A DNA stretch of 64,000 bases from Bacillus_I endophytica_A (GCF_026790145.1 NZ_JALAMS010000011.1:186001-250000); one strand, 5' to 3'; counted from the stretch's first letter, positions 53,776 to 62,017 are shown. Translations and numbers: made by a program. Notes: a model not told the origin generated them from the letters alone.

Positions 53776-54002
53776 CTAATCATCCCCTTTTATTTTGCAA
53801 TCGTATAAAAAGGCCCTTTTCCTCTGTTCCCTCACTAAGAGCATTATAGATAATATCCTCTTGAAGATGTCTTCTTCTCAAACCAATTACAACAAACATC
53901 CAACACATGGGTTGTAACTGTATAATTTGATATGAATAATAGCTTCATTCAATCTTAAGAAAAATGCTACTTGGGTATTTGATCTTAATGATTTAAAAGT
54001 AC

Positions 54003-55193
54003 CTAACATGTATATCCCACGTTGATTCGATTAGGGTTCATAATATGTAAATCAGGAATTTGACTTCTCAATTTCTCTAACAGATATTCTTCTCCCTTTT
54101 CCATCGCAAGCTGTCGTTCTTCTTCATAAAGCGGGATAAGATAATAGAAGTTAATTTCCTTATATCCTGGTTTAACATTTGATAAAGAATGGTCTTCTGG
54201 TCGAAGAACAAGCAAACTCGAAAACGGGACATTCTCCGAAAATGCAACAGGCGGTTCACCGTTTGGAATAATAACTCCTTCATCGATCCATCCATCATAC
54301 AAAAATGGTAAATGGGCAATTTGGCGAATCCAATTCAATGGCCAGCGGCACTCATCTTTTATTAATTTCTCTTTGCTCGTAGGCCATGTAGAAGGCAGCA
54401 CAAACATAAGCTCCGCAAACTGTAGTTCATCCCCAATTTCATACTCGGCCATTGGTTGTCCACTCATACCCGTTGTGACTAACGTTACATCTTGTCGTTC
54501 CGCTGTTGGTGGAACGATATGAACATCAATTAAAGCTTCACTAGCTGGCACTATTTCACTTATCGTATTTTCAATCGGTCCAATTTGTTGTTCTATATGA
54601 CGAAGCAAGAACACCTCGTCGGGAAGTTCTCGTTCTTTTTCATAAGGATCAATAGGATCTGTGGCGCCTTTGCTGTAGAGATAAGATAAAATATCAGAGT
54701 GATCTTTCATTTGAGCCATTTTCACTGCGTTGACTATCATTGTGTCTTTACCTTCTCCAAGTTCATAAGAAGCATTAAGGGATGCACCATGCTCTACGAA
54801 TAATTTAACTAAATCTAGATTTCCTTTTTGAACAGCATGGATTAAAGGAGTGGTAACTCCACCAGGAATTCCGCCTCCATCAATATGTGCTCCATGCTCA
54901 ATCAACCATTTAGAGGCTTCAAATGATCCCCCAGCTGCTGCATATTGTAAAGGTGTAATCGGTTCATCATCATTCATTCCTACAAAATTGCAATCAATCT
55001 CATATCCTTGCTTCGTAAAATATTCTAACAGCTCAACCTGGTTGCACCGCGCTGCCATATGCATTAACGTTTCTCCTGTATGCTTTGACGCATGAAGCGC
55101 TCTATCATGCTCCTCAATTATAGCTACAACTTCGTTGTAATCTCCTTTTTCTACAGAGGAAAACAGTTTTCGTTTGATTGGTGCCCATCTCAT
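54003..55193 (-). CDS. Ankyrin-repeat + SUFU-domain immunity protein (copy 1)
   Basis: 396 residues. Residues 1-175 are ankyrin repeats (TGETLMHMAARCNQVELLEYF, TPLQYAAAGGSFEASKWLIEHGA, TPLIHAVQKGNLDLVKLFVEHGA). Residues 190-390 form a suppressor-of-fused (SUFU) domain with ELMFVLPSTWPTS, PFLYDGWIDEG and FYYLIPLYEEE. SUFU and ankyrin proteins are both known among polymorphic-toxin immunity families. A second copy of equal length is at 62141-63331. The ATG is 13 bases from GGAG, rather far. Confidence 0.82.
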   Translation of the reverse strand: MRWAPIKRKLFSSVEKGDYNEVVAIIEEHDRALHASKHTGETLMHMAARCNQVELLEYFTKQGYEIDCNFVGMNDDEPITPLQYAAAGGSFEASKWLIEHGAHIDGGGIPGGVTTPLIHAVQKGNLDLVKLFVEHGASLNASYELGEGKDTMIVNAVKMAQMKDHSDILSYLYSKGATDPIDPYEKERELPDEVFLLRHIEQQIGPIENTISEIVPASEALIDVHIVPPTAERQDVTLVTTGMSGQPMAEYEIGDELQFAELMFVLPSTWPTSKEKLIKDECRWPLNWIRQIAHLPFLYDGWIDEGVIIPNGEPPVAFSENVPFSSLLVLRPEDHSLSNVKPGYKEINFYYLIPLYEEERQLAMEKGEEYLLEKLRSQIPDLHIMNPNRINVGYTC

Positions 55194-55230
55194 CGTTTGA
55201 GGTCAACTCCTTTTCTTATAATAAAAAATT

Positions 55231-55686
55231 TTAATTTAAGTGTTGAATGATTTCATTAACAGAGAATTGAAATCTCTCGGGATTATCAGCAGCAATTTCA
55301 GTAAGTAAATTCACTACCGTTAATTTTATAGGCTCGTCCATGTTAGAAAGTATTTTCATATATTCTTTTCTATATAACTCGTGATTTAAAATTCTCTTAT
55401 TTAAAATCATTGCCCACTCTTTTGCATTCTCAATCATGTTAGGTAAAGCTTTAGGCATGTCTGTTAGGTAGACCTCCTTTTCAACACTCTCAATGAAATG
55501 AATTAATCCAAACATCACTTCTTCATCTTCTGTATTATCATCAAATACCGTACAGAGTTCTCTAATTATGCTTTCATCGTTATAATCAGCAAGACGTTCT
55601 AGCGTATTCTCAAACTGTTCAAATTCTTCTTCAGTTTTTAAAAGTCTACAATTATAGAGCTTTTGAATTTCCACTCTAATATCCAT
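55231..55686 (-). CDS. Imm30-like immunity protein
   Basis: 151-residue helical protein with EEVMFGLIHFIESVE near the middle and ANLLTEIA-type helices at the end, resembling immunity protein 30. Context in the immunity array supports the call. ATG behind AAGGAGTTAAGGTA. The toxin partner is unknown. Confidence 0.6.
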   Translation of the reverse strand: MDIRVEIQKLYNCRLLKTEEEFEQFENTLERLADYNDESIIRELCTVFDDNTEDEEVMFGLIHFIESVEKEVYLTDMPKALPNMIENAKEWAMILNKRILNHELYRKEYMKILSNMDEPIKLTVVNLLTEIAADNPERFQFSVNEIIQHLN

Positions 55687-55716
55687 TACCTTAACTCCTT
55701 TTACTGTACAACTTTT

Positions 55717-56088
55717 CTAAGAAAGAGCCATTTCTAACGCATTTTTTAGCATAAAATCAAAGTCATCAAATGAACTTACAATCGTGCCTGATGGTTTATC
55801 AAGCTCCATATACATGTTTTCATCCATGTCATAGCAATACCAACTAATATCAGCATCACCAAAAAAGATATACTTCTTCATCTCAGCATTCTCATGCCAA
55901 AGCTCATTCATCTCTATTATTCCTTCAATAGATTCCTCTGATTTTATATCCGATAGCCCTTTATCAACACCATAGATATTTAATCCATTAAACTGGAGAC
56001 CATTTACTATATGTAAAAAGTTCAAATACTGCTTGGGAAGTGAAGAGGCTTTGAATTCTCCTTCATTTCTACCAACTGTTGCTTCCAT
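55717..56088 (-). CDS. SUKH (YrhA-type) immunity protein with short N-terminus
   Basis: 123 residues. LPKQYLNFLHIVNGLQFNGLNIYGVD is the SUKH/YrhA core and ISWYCYDMDENMYMELDKPSG its second block. Typical YrhA proteins have about 40 more N-terminal residues, so it may be truncated. The ATG at 56088 has AGGTGAT six bases upstream. An alternative ATG at 56121 overlaps the end of the Imm22 gene by 11 bases and has a weak site. Confidence 0.7.
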   Translation of the reverse strand: MEATVGRNEGEFKASSLPKQYLNFLHIVNGLQFNGLNIYGVDKGLSDIKSEESIEGIIEMNELWHENAEMKKYIFFGDADISWYCYDMDENMYMELDKPSGTIVSSFDDFDFMLKNALEMALS

Positions 56089-56110
56089 ATGCACATCACC
56101 TATTCTCCTT

Positions 56111-56506
56111 TTATTCCCCATATACTACAGACCCCATATACACTAACCTTCCACCTTGGACCAAAACTTCATCCCTTTCTTCCTCGTATTGGGTATCGTA
56201 TACAGCAATAACAGCATTGAAGCTCTCTCCTAGTTCTATTCCATAATGGGAAACAAATTGTGAGAGAATGTGCTCTTCGTAAGATATATTTTGTAAAAGC
56301 CGTTTTAATGATGAAGTAGCTTCTTCTTTAAACGTTTTTTCTAACAAATCTTCGTCATAATCAGAAAAGTCCATTTTAAAATCTCTCATAAACAAAGACC
56401 GGATTCTGTCTCCTTCTTCATTAAATTCAACTTCAATATATTCTTCTAGCTTCTCTTTAGTTGCAAAATGTCCTAACCATAAAGACATTACACCTGGACT
56501 TTCCAT
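56111..56506 (-). CDS. Imm22-like immunity protein
   Basis: 131 residues matching the immunity protein 22 pattern: MSLWLGHFATKEKLEEYIE at the start, then an acidic FMRDFKMDFSDYDEDLLEK and C-terminal LVYMGSVVY. Start follows GGAGGTCTCAAA. First of the genes reading toward 55.2 kb, and probably one transcript with them. Confidence 0.75.
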   Translation of the reverse strand: MESPGVMSLWLGHFATKEKLEEYIEVEFNEEGDRIRSLFMRDFKMDFSDYDEDLLEKTFKEEATSSLKRLLQNISYEEHILSQFVSHYGIELGESFNAVIAVYDTQYEEERDEVLVQGGRLVYMGSVVYGE

Positions 56507-56684
56507 TTTGAGACCTCCACACTCTTACGTTGTATCACAGTAGGGTTCTTCACAAATCATCTATTCAAGGTAAAAGTTATGTACTATTTTTTATCATAAA
56601 GGAAAATTTGGTAATCTTGGATAGGACTAATGTTTTCTTTTTAGTACATTACACATCCTTAGACCTATATAATTCTCCCAATAT

Positions 56685-56715
56685 AAAAAAAGACGGAAAC
56701 TATACTGTTCCTGTC
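56685..56715 (-). terminator. Terminator after the two-domain SUKH gene
   Basis: Minus-strand stem GACAGGAAC/GTTTCCGTC followed by T7. Confidence 0.65.
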
Positions 56716-56749
56716 TCTTCTTTCATTATATTCTCTACTCTTTCCTTAC

Positions 56750-57544
56750 CTAGTCCACCATATTATCAAAGTAATTCGTATCCTTATTCATCTTCTCAAG
56801 AAACGCTCCAAAAGAATCCGCTATTTTTGTTCCTAAATAATATACAGGAGATTGCTTCTTATTCCCAAGATCGATTGTTAAATATACCCCTTCATTCACT
56901 TCATAAAAAATAAGCTCGTCTTCTTCCTCATATATATCATCTAAATCTGGATCATACTCATAAATTCCTTCTCGAAGCCGAATGTCTGCTACAGAATGAG
57001 GATCGAGCATTCTATGGAATGAATTTTTATTATTTATATCTAAAAAACCGTATCCAACTTCCTGATAAAAAGCTCTTAGCTCGGCTGGAAAAGCAAAGCC
57101 TAATCGTTCTTCCGCTTCCTTAATATCATTTTCTGTTAGCTTATAAAATTTGTGATTGCCATTTTTTAATATTGAAAAATCAAACATCTTGTCCCTACCT
57201 TTATTAAAATACTGCTCTTTCTCACACTTCCATGTTTGAACAATCTCGTAAAGCTCATCATGAGATAAATAAATCGTCGACAACAGTTCTTCATCTTCTA
57301 TCAGTCCAACAAACATATCGTATATTTCAATGCCATTTGGGGTAATCTCAATCATAGCTTTCTTTGTCCCAATTTGTTCAGCTCTACTTTCCCCATTACG
57401 GACAAGATCTATTTTCTCAATAATACCCTCTAACGTTATCTTATATGTATCAATTGTATTTAGGAGCTCTTGCAGTCCGATTAGCCCCGGTTCAATTAAG
57501 AAAATGACAAGATTACCGTTGATCTCTTTAATTGTATAATCCAT
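56750..57544 (-). CDS. Two-domain protein: unknown N-terminal domain + SUKH
   Basis: 264 residues. Residues 1-115 (MDYTIKEINGNLVIFLIEPG to LSHDELYEIVQTW) are an unrecognised alpha/beta domain. Residues 118-255 are a SUKH domain (LTENDIKEAEERLGFAFPAELRAFY, VGYGFLDI, SPVYYLGTKIADSFGAFLE). The junction MFDFSILKNG looks like the natural start of a separate SUKH gene, so it may be a fusion of two immunity proteins. ATG behind AAGGTAGG. Confidence 0.7.
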   Translation of the reverse strand: MDYTIKEINGNLVIFLIEPGLIGLQELLNTIDTYKITLEGIIEKIDLVRNGESRAEQIGTKKAMIEITPNGIEIYDMFVGLIEDEELLSTIYLSHDELYEIVQTWKCEKEQYFNKGRDKMFDFSILKNGNHKFYKLTENDIKEAEERLGFAFPAELRAFYQEVGYGFLDINNKNSFHRMLDPHSVADIRLREGIYEYDPDLDDIYEEEDELIFYEVNEGVYLTIDLGNKKQSPVYYLGTKIADSFGAFLEKMNKDTNYFDNMVD

Positions 57545-57575
57545 ATCACTATAACCTACCTTCTATACTTTCTTA

Positions 57576-57998
57576 TCACTCACTGCTGGGATTTAGATTC
57601 ATTACTCCAACTCTTGTCTCCCCTTCGTGATGAAACTCCACAACTCCATTTATAGTTAGTGAAAATAGCCACGTATCAAAACTTACCGCTAAAACATCGT
57701 CTATCGCATCAAAGATACAAGCTAATTTTGCTTTTACTACTGGCATCATAGCATCATTCCAAATTATGTAGAAATCATTCTCTTCTAGTTCATCACATTG
57801 TTCTAGAAAGTCTTCAATGTCTTCTAAATACTCTGCTTGAATATGGTTCTCTACCTTTTCCCACTCAACTCGTGCCCATTGAGTGATAGGAAAACACTGT
57901 TCAAACTGTTTAATAACTTTTCTTCCTGCTTCATCCGAGAGTATTTCTATATTTTCTTGACCAAGAGCTTCTATACACTCTTCATATAGGGTTGCCAC
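57576..57998 (-). CDS. CDI-toxin-immunity-like protein
   Basis: 140 residues. DFYIIWNDAMMPVVKAKLAC and AVSFDTWLFS...GVVEFHHEGETRVG match small Firmicutes proteins annotated as CDI toxin immunity proteins. Acidic overall, no membrane segment. GTG start behind GGAGAAGAAGCA. Confidence 0.65.
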   Translation of the reverse strand: MATLYEECIEALGQENIEILSDEAGRKVIKQFEQCFPITQWARVEWEKVENHIQAEYLEDIEDFLEQCDELEENDFYIIWNDAMMPVVKAKLACIFDAIDDVLAVSFDTWLFSLTINGVVEFHHEGETRVGVMNLNPSSE

Positions 57999-58022
57999 TG
58001 CTTCTTCTCCTTTTTTATTTCT

Positions 58023-58424
58023 TCAATTTGAAGGCGAAACTAACTCGTCGATATAACCGCTGATTTTTTGGATTAGCCCTACTTCAGCTACTAAATTCAA
58101 ATTCACCGATCCAGAAATCCACACATGATGGTATTGTTCCTCTGTCCCTTTCATATAAATAGTACCTTTCAATTTTTCATTGCGATAGCTAATTTGCATT
58201 TCTTTTATATCAAAGAAATCAGCTTCTACAAAAACAGCATTATAACCGCTCTGCTTCCATTTTAAAGGAGGGTAATCAGCGAACCTTGGCATAGTAAAAC
58301 CTAGAGATATTCTTCTCCCCTCGTCTTTGATTTCTACATATTCTATACTTATTTGAGAAAGTTCAGGAACTTCTTCATATAAAGTCGTTAAAAACTCACT
58401 GTGCTTTAATTCTTTATGCCACAT
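58023..58424 (-). CDS. Imm50-like immunity protein (copy 1)
   Basis: 133 residues. ISLGFTMPRFADYPPLKWKQ and NAVFVEADFFDIKEMQISY match the beta-sheet core of immunity protein 50. A second, divergent copy lies directly upstream. ATG behind AGGAAGGTAATG. Confidence 0.65.
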   Translation of the reverse strand: MWHKELKHSEFLTTLYEEVPELSQISIEYVEIKDEGRRISLGFTMPRFADYPPLKWKQSGYNAVFVEADFFDIKEMQISYRNEKLKGTIYMKGTEEQYHHVWISGSVNLNLVAEVGLIQKISGYIDELVSPSN

Positions 58425-58479
58425 GAATCATTACCTTCCTAGTATAAAACGATATTATACGTTGATTTAAAGTCAGTAT

Positions 58480-58869
58480 TTAATCCCCTATTAATCCAGG
58501 AGTAATTTTTTCTACTCTCCCGCAGTCAAACGCGCATGTAATGGTTGCCCCATTATCGCAGGTGATATCCAATATTCCTTCTTCTTCTGTATTCGTAACC
58601 TTAAATTGAACGATTGTATTATTAGTTCCATAATCGCTAATTCTCAAGTTTTGTACACCAAAGAAAGACAGTTCCACATATACGACATCCCACTCACTCC
58701 ATCGTCTAGGTTTGTTTCTTACACTCTCCTTTGTTAATAGCCTTATCGAAAGGGCTGGACCATCCCAATTAAGCTGAACATCCAATACTTCTGAATGAAC
58801 AAACGTAGGAATCTCCCCAAAAATAGTAGTAAGTGCTTGATGATTTGTGATTCTTTGCAAACTAATCAT
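58480..58869 (-). CDS. Imm50-like immunity protein (copy 2)
   Basis: 129 residues, with ITNHQALTTIFGEIP, ALSIRLLTKE and DVVYVELSFFGVQNLRISDYG. The shared pattern V-x-E/V-x3-FF-x-[VI]-x-[NE] with the next gene indicates a tandem Imm50 pair. ATG behind GGAGGAGTAA. Confidence 0.65.
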   Translation of the reverse strand: MISLQRITNHQALTTIFGEIPTFVHSEVLDVQLNWDGPALSIRLLTKESVRNKPRRWSEWDVVYVELSFFGVQNLRISDYGTNNTIVQFKVTNTEEEGILDITCDNGATITCAFDCGRVEKITPGLIGD

Positions 58870-58922
58870 TTACTCCTCCAATAGCTAGCCTTTTATTTAT
58901 ATGGTAATAATCATTCTCTCCC

Positions 58923-59273
58923 TTACTCATCAACTAACCTATCATCATAATCCTTTAAGTCCTCTTCTATCTCTTTTAATGTTTCAATATTATTATGTAA
59001 TTCCTCAAGAGGGATTTGTGCATAGTGAAAAACGTCGCTACTATAAATACCGCTATCAAATATTTGAACTTGGGCTCATAACCCTATCAATTGATCTATT
59101 AATTCCTTTAACTGTTCCAATTCCTCAACGTGGTTCCCTCCCACTTTAGCTAATAGCTCTTCATCTACTATTTTATTTTTGATAGCAGTTAACCCTAAGT
59201 TTGTATGTTTCCTAATCGGGGCAACATATTTTGAGTTGTACGGAGATATGATTTTAAAAGCAATAGTGCTCAT
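58923..59273 (-). pseudogene. L7/L12-C-terminal-domain-like protein with a nonsense codon
   Basis: 117-codon frame with TGA at codon 66 (59076-59078). Before it: SKYVAPIRKHTNLGLTAIKN ... EELEQLKELIDQLIGL. After it in the same frame: AQVQIFDSG and LEELHNNIETLKEIEEDL. Relatives and L7/L12 have a Gly-Ala at this spot (LxxxGAxVxVY), so GGA probably became TGA. The start is good (AAAGGAAGAGACGAAG before ATG). The truncated 65-residue product may still be made. Confidence 0.72.
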
Positions 59274-59288
59274 CTTCGTCTCTTCCTT

Positions 59289-59744
59289 TCATAAGACACG
59301 TGTATCTACTTCCACACCTTGTGAAATATTAATAAATACTTCTTCAATGGAAGGATTTTCTTTTTGCAGTTTAAACTTTTGTACTTTCGTTAGACCAGAG
59401 TCAAAAGCAATCTGTTGTGAATGAAAATCCAAGTTCATGAGTTTTTTATATAGAGTGTGTAAAAATATTTTCCATTCTTTGTTTTCAGAAGTTAGAACTT
59501 CTTTTTCATTTACCAATAAAATATAGCCATCTCCCTCATAAAAAAGCAGTAAACCTGTTCCTAAATCACAATGCTTATTTTCAAGAATAGCGAATGGAAT
59601 GTTAAAACCGTTATCCCAATTATAATTTGCCGCAAATACATGCAGAGTAAAGGGATCTTGTATGATACTTAATTGAGCAATTACTTTCTCTTCATCCATC
59701 TCAGAAAGAAGTTTTTCTAGAAATTTAAAGTCCTTTCCCTGCAT
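59289..59744 (-). CDS. DUF4274 domain protein
   Basis: 151 residues with LHVFAANYNWDNGFNIPFAI and LENKHCDLGTGLLLFYEGDGY, the DUF4274 hallmark, and a C-terminal helical half. DUF4274 proteins commonly occur with immunity genes; a protective role is inferred. ATG behind AAGGAGGCTCTACT. Confidence 0.65.
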   Translation of the reverse strand: MQGKDFKFLEKLLSEMDEEKVIAQLSIIQDPFTLHVFAANYNWDNGFNIPFAILENKHCDLGTGLLLFYEGDGYILLVNEKEVLTSENKEWKIFLHTLYKKLMNLDFHSQQIAFDSGLTKVQKFKLQKENPSIEEVFINISQGVEVDTRVL

Positions 59745-59883
59745 AGTAGAGCCTCCTTGTTAATGGATTGTTATTTTCGTAAAGAAAATATTCTTCTCTA
59801 TTTGTTGTAGATGTTGCAGACAGTGCAATTATAAACTTAGCAATATGAATAGCAAGTTTCACTACAATTCTAGTTACATAAAT

Positions 59884-59903
59884 CCTTTATACTAAAGATG
59901 TAA
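59884..59903 (+). repeat. 20-base direct repeat, unit 1
   Basis: CCTTTATACTAAAGATGTAA. The identical unit occurs 123 bases downstream at 60007-60026, in a gene-free stretch (59745-60120) before the plus-strand membrane gene. Confidence 0.8.
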
Positions 59904-60006
59904 AATGTTAACATTAAAGAAGATTTCATCCTAGTAACTGAAACATATTCTCCAATGAATTTAACTTATACCTTTATCAACAAAATAATCTTTTGTAATA
60001 AATAAC

Positions 60007-60026
60007 CCTTTATACTAAAGATGTAA
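60007..60026 (+). repeat. 20-base direct repeat, unit 2
   Basis: Second identical unit, about 95 bases ahead of the start of the membrane-protein gene. Both contain TATACT, a possible -10 box, so they may duplicate a promoter. Confidence 0.8.
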
Positions 60027-60120
60027 CAGAAGATATTTCTGGTTTCAATCATTCTTTAATCTATAAATAAGGAGGAGCAAATCAGTTAGCATTTTGTTAA
60101 CTATTTTTGCTATTATTTCA

Positions 60121-60558
60121 ATGAAAAAAAGTATACTACCAATCTTTATTATCGTAACCCTTTCTTTCGCTCTCATTTTAGGAATGATGATAGGTGTGCA
60201 GTACTTAGCAGGATTGTTTTTAGACTTTCATTTTACAAGATCTTCTGGCCCCATATTAATGGCTGTGGGTGCTTTTATAGGCCTTATCATCCTTATCCCA
60301 ATTAGCATCCTATTAGAGTCCGTTATTAGAGTAATTCTTGATAACAGTAAATTAGCATTTATTCTTTCTGAAATTCTCCAATTCATTGTGTTCTTTATGT
60401 ATATGAGATGGAGCTCTAATCACTTTAATATTGCTACATTTAACAATATTTCTTCTGAATTGATCTTTTATATTATTTCCTATCTTTTCTTCTATGGAAT
60501 GGAGAAGGTTGGACATATAGTAGACAAAGAGGATGAAAAATCACTAAATTCTAATTAA
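60121..60558 (+). CDS. Four-helix membrane protein, possibly YvrL-like
   Basis: 145 residues from the ATG at 60121, with helices at about 6-26, 40-60, 75-98 and 105-135. It loosely resembles the YvrL family (membrane regulators of SigO in B. subtilis), but not firmly. An excellent ribosome site, GGAGGAG at 60071, is 16 bases before an in-frame TTG (60094) and 43 before the ATG, so the start is unclear. It is the only plus-strand gene in the immunity array. Confidence 0.5.
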   Translation: MKKSILPIFIIVTLSFALILGMMIGVQYLAGLFLDFHFTRSSGPILMAVGAFIGLIILIPISILLESVIRVILDNSKLAFILSEILQFIVFFMYMRWSSNHFNIATFNNISSELIFYIISYLFFYGMEKVGHIVDKEDEKSLNSN

Positions 60559-60860
60559 AGTTATTAACAGGAAGCAGGGAGATACATAAGAAAACTAAAT
60601 TCTACTATTTCATCAAAGAAATTAAATTTCTTCTCCAAATTTTTTTACATATTACCAATACTATAGAAGACGTTCAGGAGATTTTCTCCCTCTTCAGAAA
60701 AGATGAAAAACACAGGAGGATTCGCGTACTTCTCTATGGCAACTCAGCAAACACTTTCAATCTGAATGAGGGAGTTTTAAGTTCTGTTCTTTTTCAAAAT
60801 CCTCTAAATCTTTCACATAGAGCTTTATATATTAATTCTATTTCTACCACAAATACCTTA
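60559..60860 (+). other. Gene-free stretch with a startless open frame
   Basis: 302 bases between converging genes. The plus-strand frame from about 60557 to the TAA near 60865 stays open for roughly 100 codons but has no ATG, GTG or TTG start. It is not recognisable as any family. It may be a decayed gene or chance. Confidence 0.35.
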
Positions 60861-61670
60861 TTATAAAAGCTCCATTTCCAACCTATAAATCACCAATTCA
60901 CTTTGAATTTCAAACTGATGATGACTTAACACAAAGATGAAGAAATTAGAGTCTCTTTTTACTATTTGACATCTTGCAAATATCATATTTAAATGCGAGT
61001 ACAACATAAAAGGGTGAATTTGAGGCTGCATTGAAAGATCCTCTTCTCGAACAGAAACAACTACATTCTCTAAGGCTACTACTTCATGAGGATTAGATGT
61101 TGACCGTATGATTTTCTCACCATAATTGGGGTTGTATAAAGCATATTCCTTTTCCTCCCGCCCCTTATAAATAATTGAACGATCATTATGGTTATATGTC
61201 ACAATTTGAAACTCCTTTGTTTCAAACCATAGTTGATAAAAATCAACATAATGTTGTTTAATTTCAGATCTATCTGTGTGCCTAAGAGTATTATTTTCAG
61301 TATCGAAAATAAGAAAGTCACCACTAAGTGTGACAAATATCACCTTTTCCCCTTCCCACTCATAAAGTTTCGAGAAATTCGGTAAATCTCTAGCGTGGGT
61401 GTATATCTTAACTTTAAAAGAGTTCAACTCAATATGTATCAATGCATTATTGTAAGAATCATACAAAATTAGCTCATTTGTTTTTAAATTTTTATAAGAA
61501 GAATATATCTCCATATTATCAACCATGGGGATTTCTTTTAATAGATTCAGATTGTGATCAAACACCATTATTCCCTCATTATGGTGGTTCACTACAATTT
61601 TTTCTTGGAAAACATCGATATAGTAAATATCCTCATCGAAAGTATGCTTTCTTATTTCACTTATGTTCAT
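60861..61670 (-). CDS. Hypothetical beta-rich (propeller-like) protein
   Basis: 269 residues composed of repeated beta-hairpin blocks (IVVNHHNEGIMVFDHNLNLLKEI, LILYDSYNNALIHIELNS, VIFVTLSGDFLIFDTENNTLRH) spaced about 45 residues apart. This suggests a small beta-propeller. No signal peptide. No family recognised; it sits among immunity genes, so protection from a toxin is possible. ATG behind GGGAGAAACAGA. Confidence 0.6.
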   Translation of the reverse strand: MNISEIRKHTFDEDIYYIDVFQEKIVVNHHNEGIMVFDHNLNLLKEIPMVDNMEIYSSYKNLKTNELILYDSYNNALIHIELNSFKVKIYTHARDLPNFSKLYEWEGEKVIFVTLSGDFLIFDTENNTLRHTDRSEIKQHYVDFYQLWFETKEFQIVTYNHNDRSIIYKGREEKEYALYNPNYGEKIIRSTSNPHEVVALENVVVSVREEDLSMQPQIHPFMLYSHLNMIFARCQIVKRDSNFFIFVLSHHQFEIQSELVIYRLEMELL

Positions 61671-61684
61671 TCTGTTTCTCCCAT

Positions 61685-62017
61685 TTATTCAAAATCACCA
61701 AACATAAGATTATCGATTCTCTCTCGATCCTTTTCAATGCCTTCTATTGATCCTATTAAATTTTTGACCATTTCAATCGAGAGACTTCTGCCATCTTCAT
61801 AGATTTCTAGAGTCGCTCCCATTGAAAGCAGTTTTTCGTAACATTGCACTAAAAACATTAATTCATCTCTATCGTAATAATCGCATTGGATTACAGGCTT
61901 TCCTAGGCTTATATATTGTTTAATTTCCATTATTGATTTAGTTGTTTTCTTTCTTAAGAATCGAATGTATGTATTTACGTTTGAATCATGACAAACTACT
62001 AGATCGATTGTTGTAAT
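61685..62017 (-). CDS. L7/L12-C-terminal-domain-like protein with apparent ATT start
   Basis: The homologous frame runs 110 codons from ATT at 62017-62015 (ITTIDLVVCHDSNVNTYIRF) through EIKQYISLGKPVIQCDYYD to LLSMGATLEIYEDGRSLSIE. It aligns with the copy at 58923-59273 so that ATT falls exactly on that copy's ATG. AAAGGG lies nine bases upstream. An internal ATG at 61930 would give 81 residues but cut off the first helix and strand. So either ATT is used, a start was lost, or only the short form is made. Confidence 0.6.
   Translation of the reverse strand: MTTIDLVVCHDSNVNTYIRFLRKKTTKSIMEIKQYISLGKPVIQCDYYDRDELMFLVQCYEKLLSMGATLEIYEDGRSLSIEMVKNLIGSIEGIEKDRERIDNLMFGDFE

Noticed and set aside
58901..59149. 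Plus-strand 82-codon frame over the immunity array
   Set aside because: Lies opposite the broken L7/L12-like gene, whose frame carries recognisable motifs; no ribosome site.
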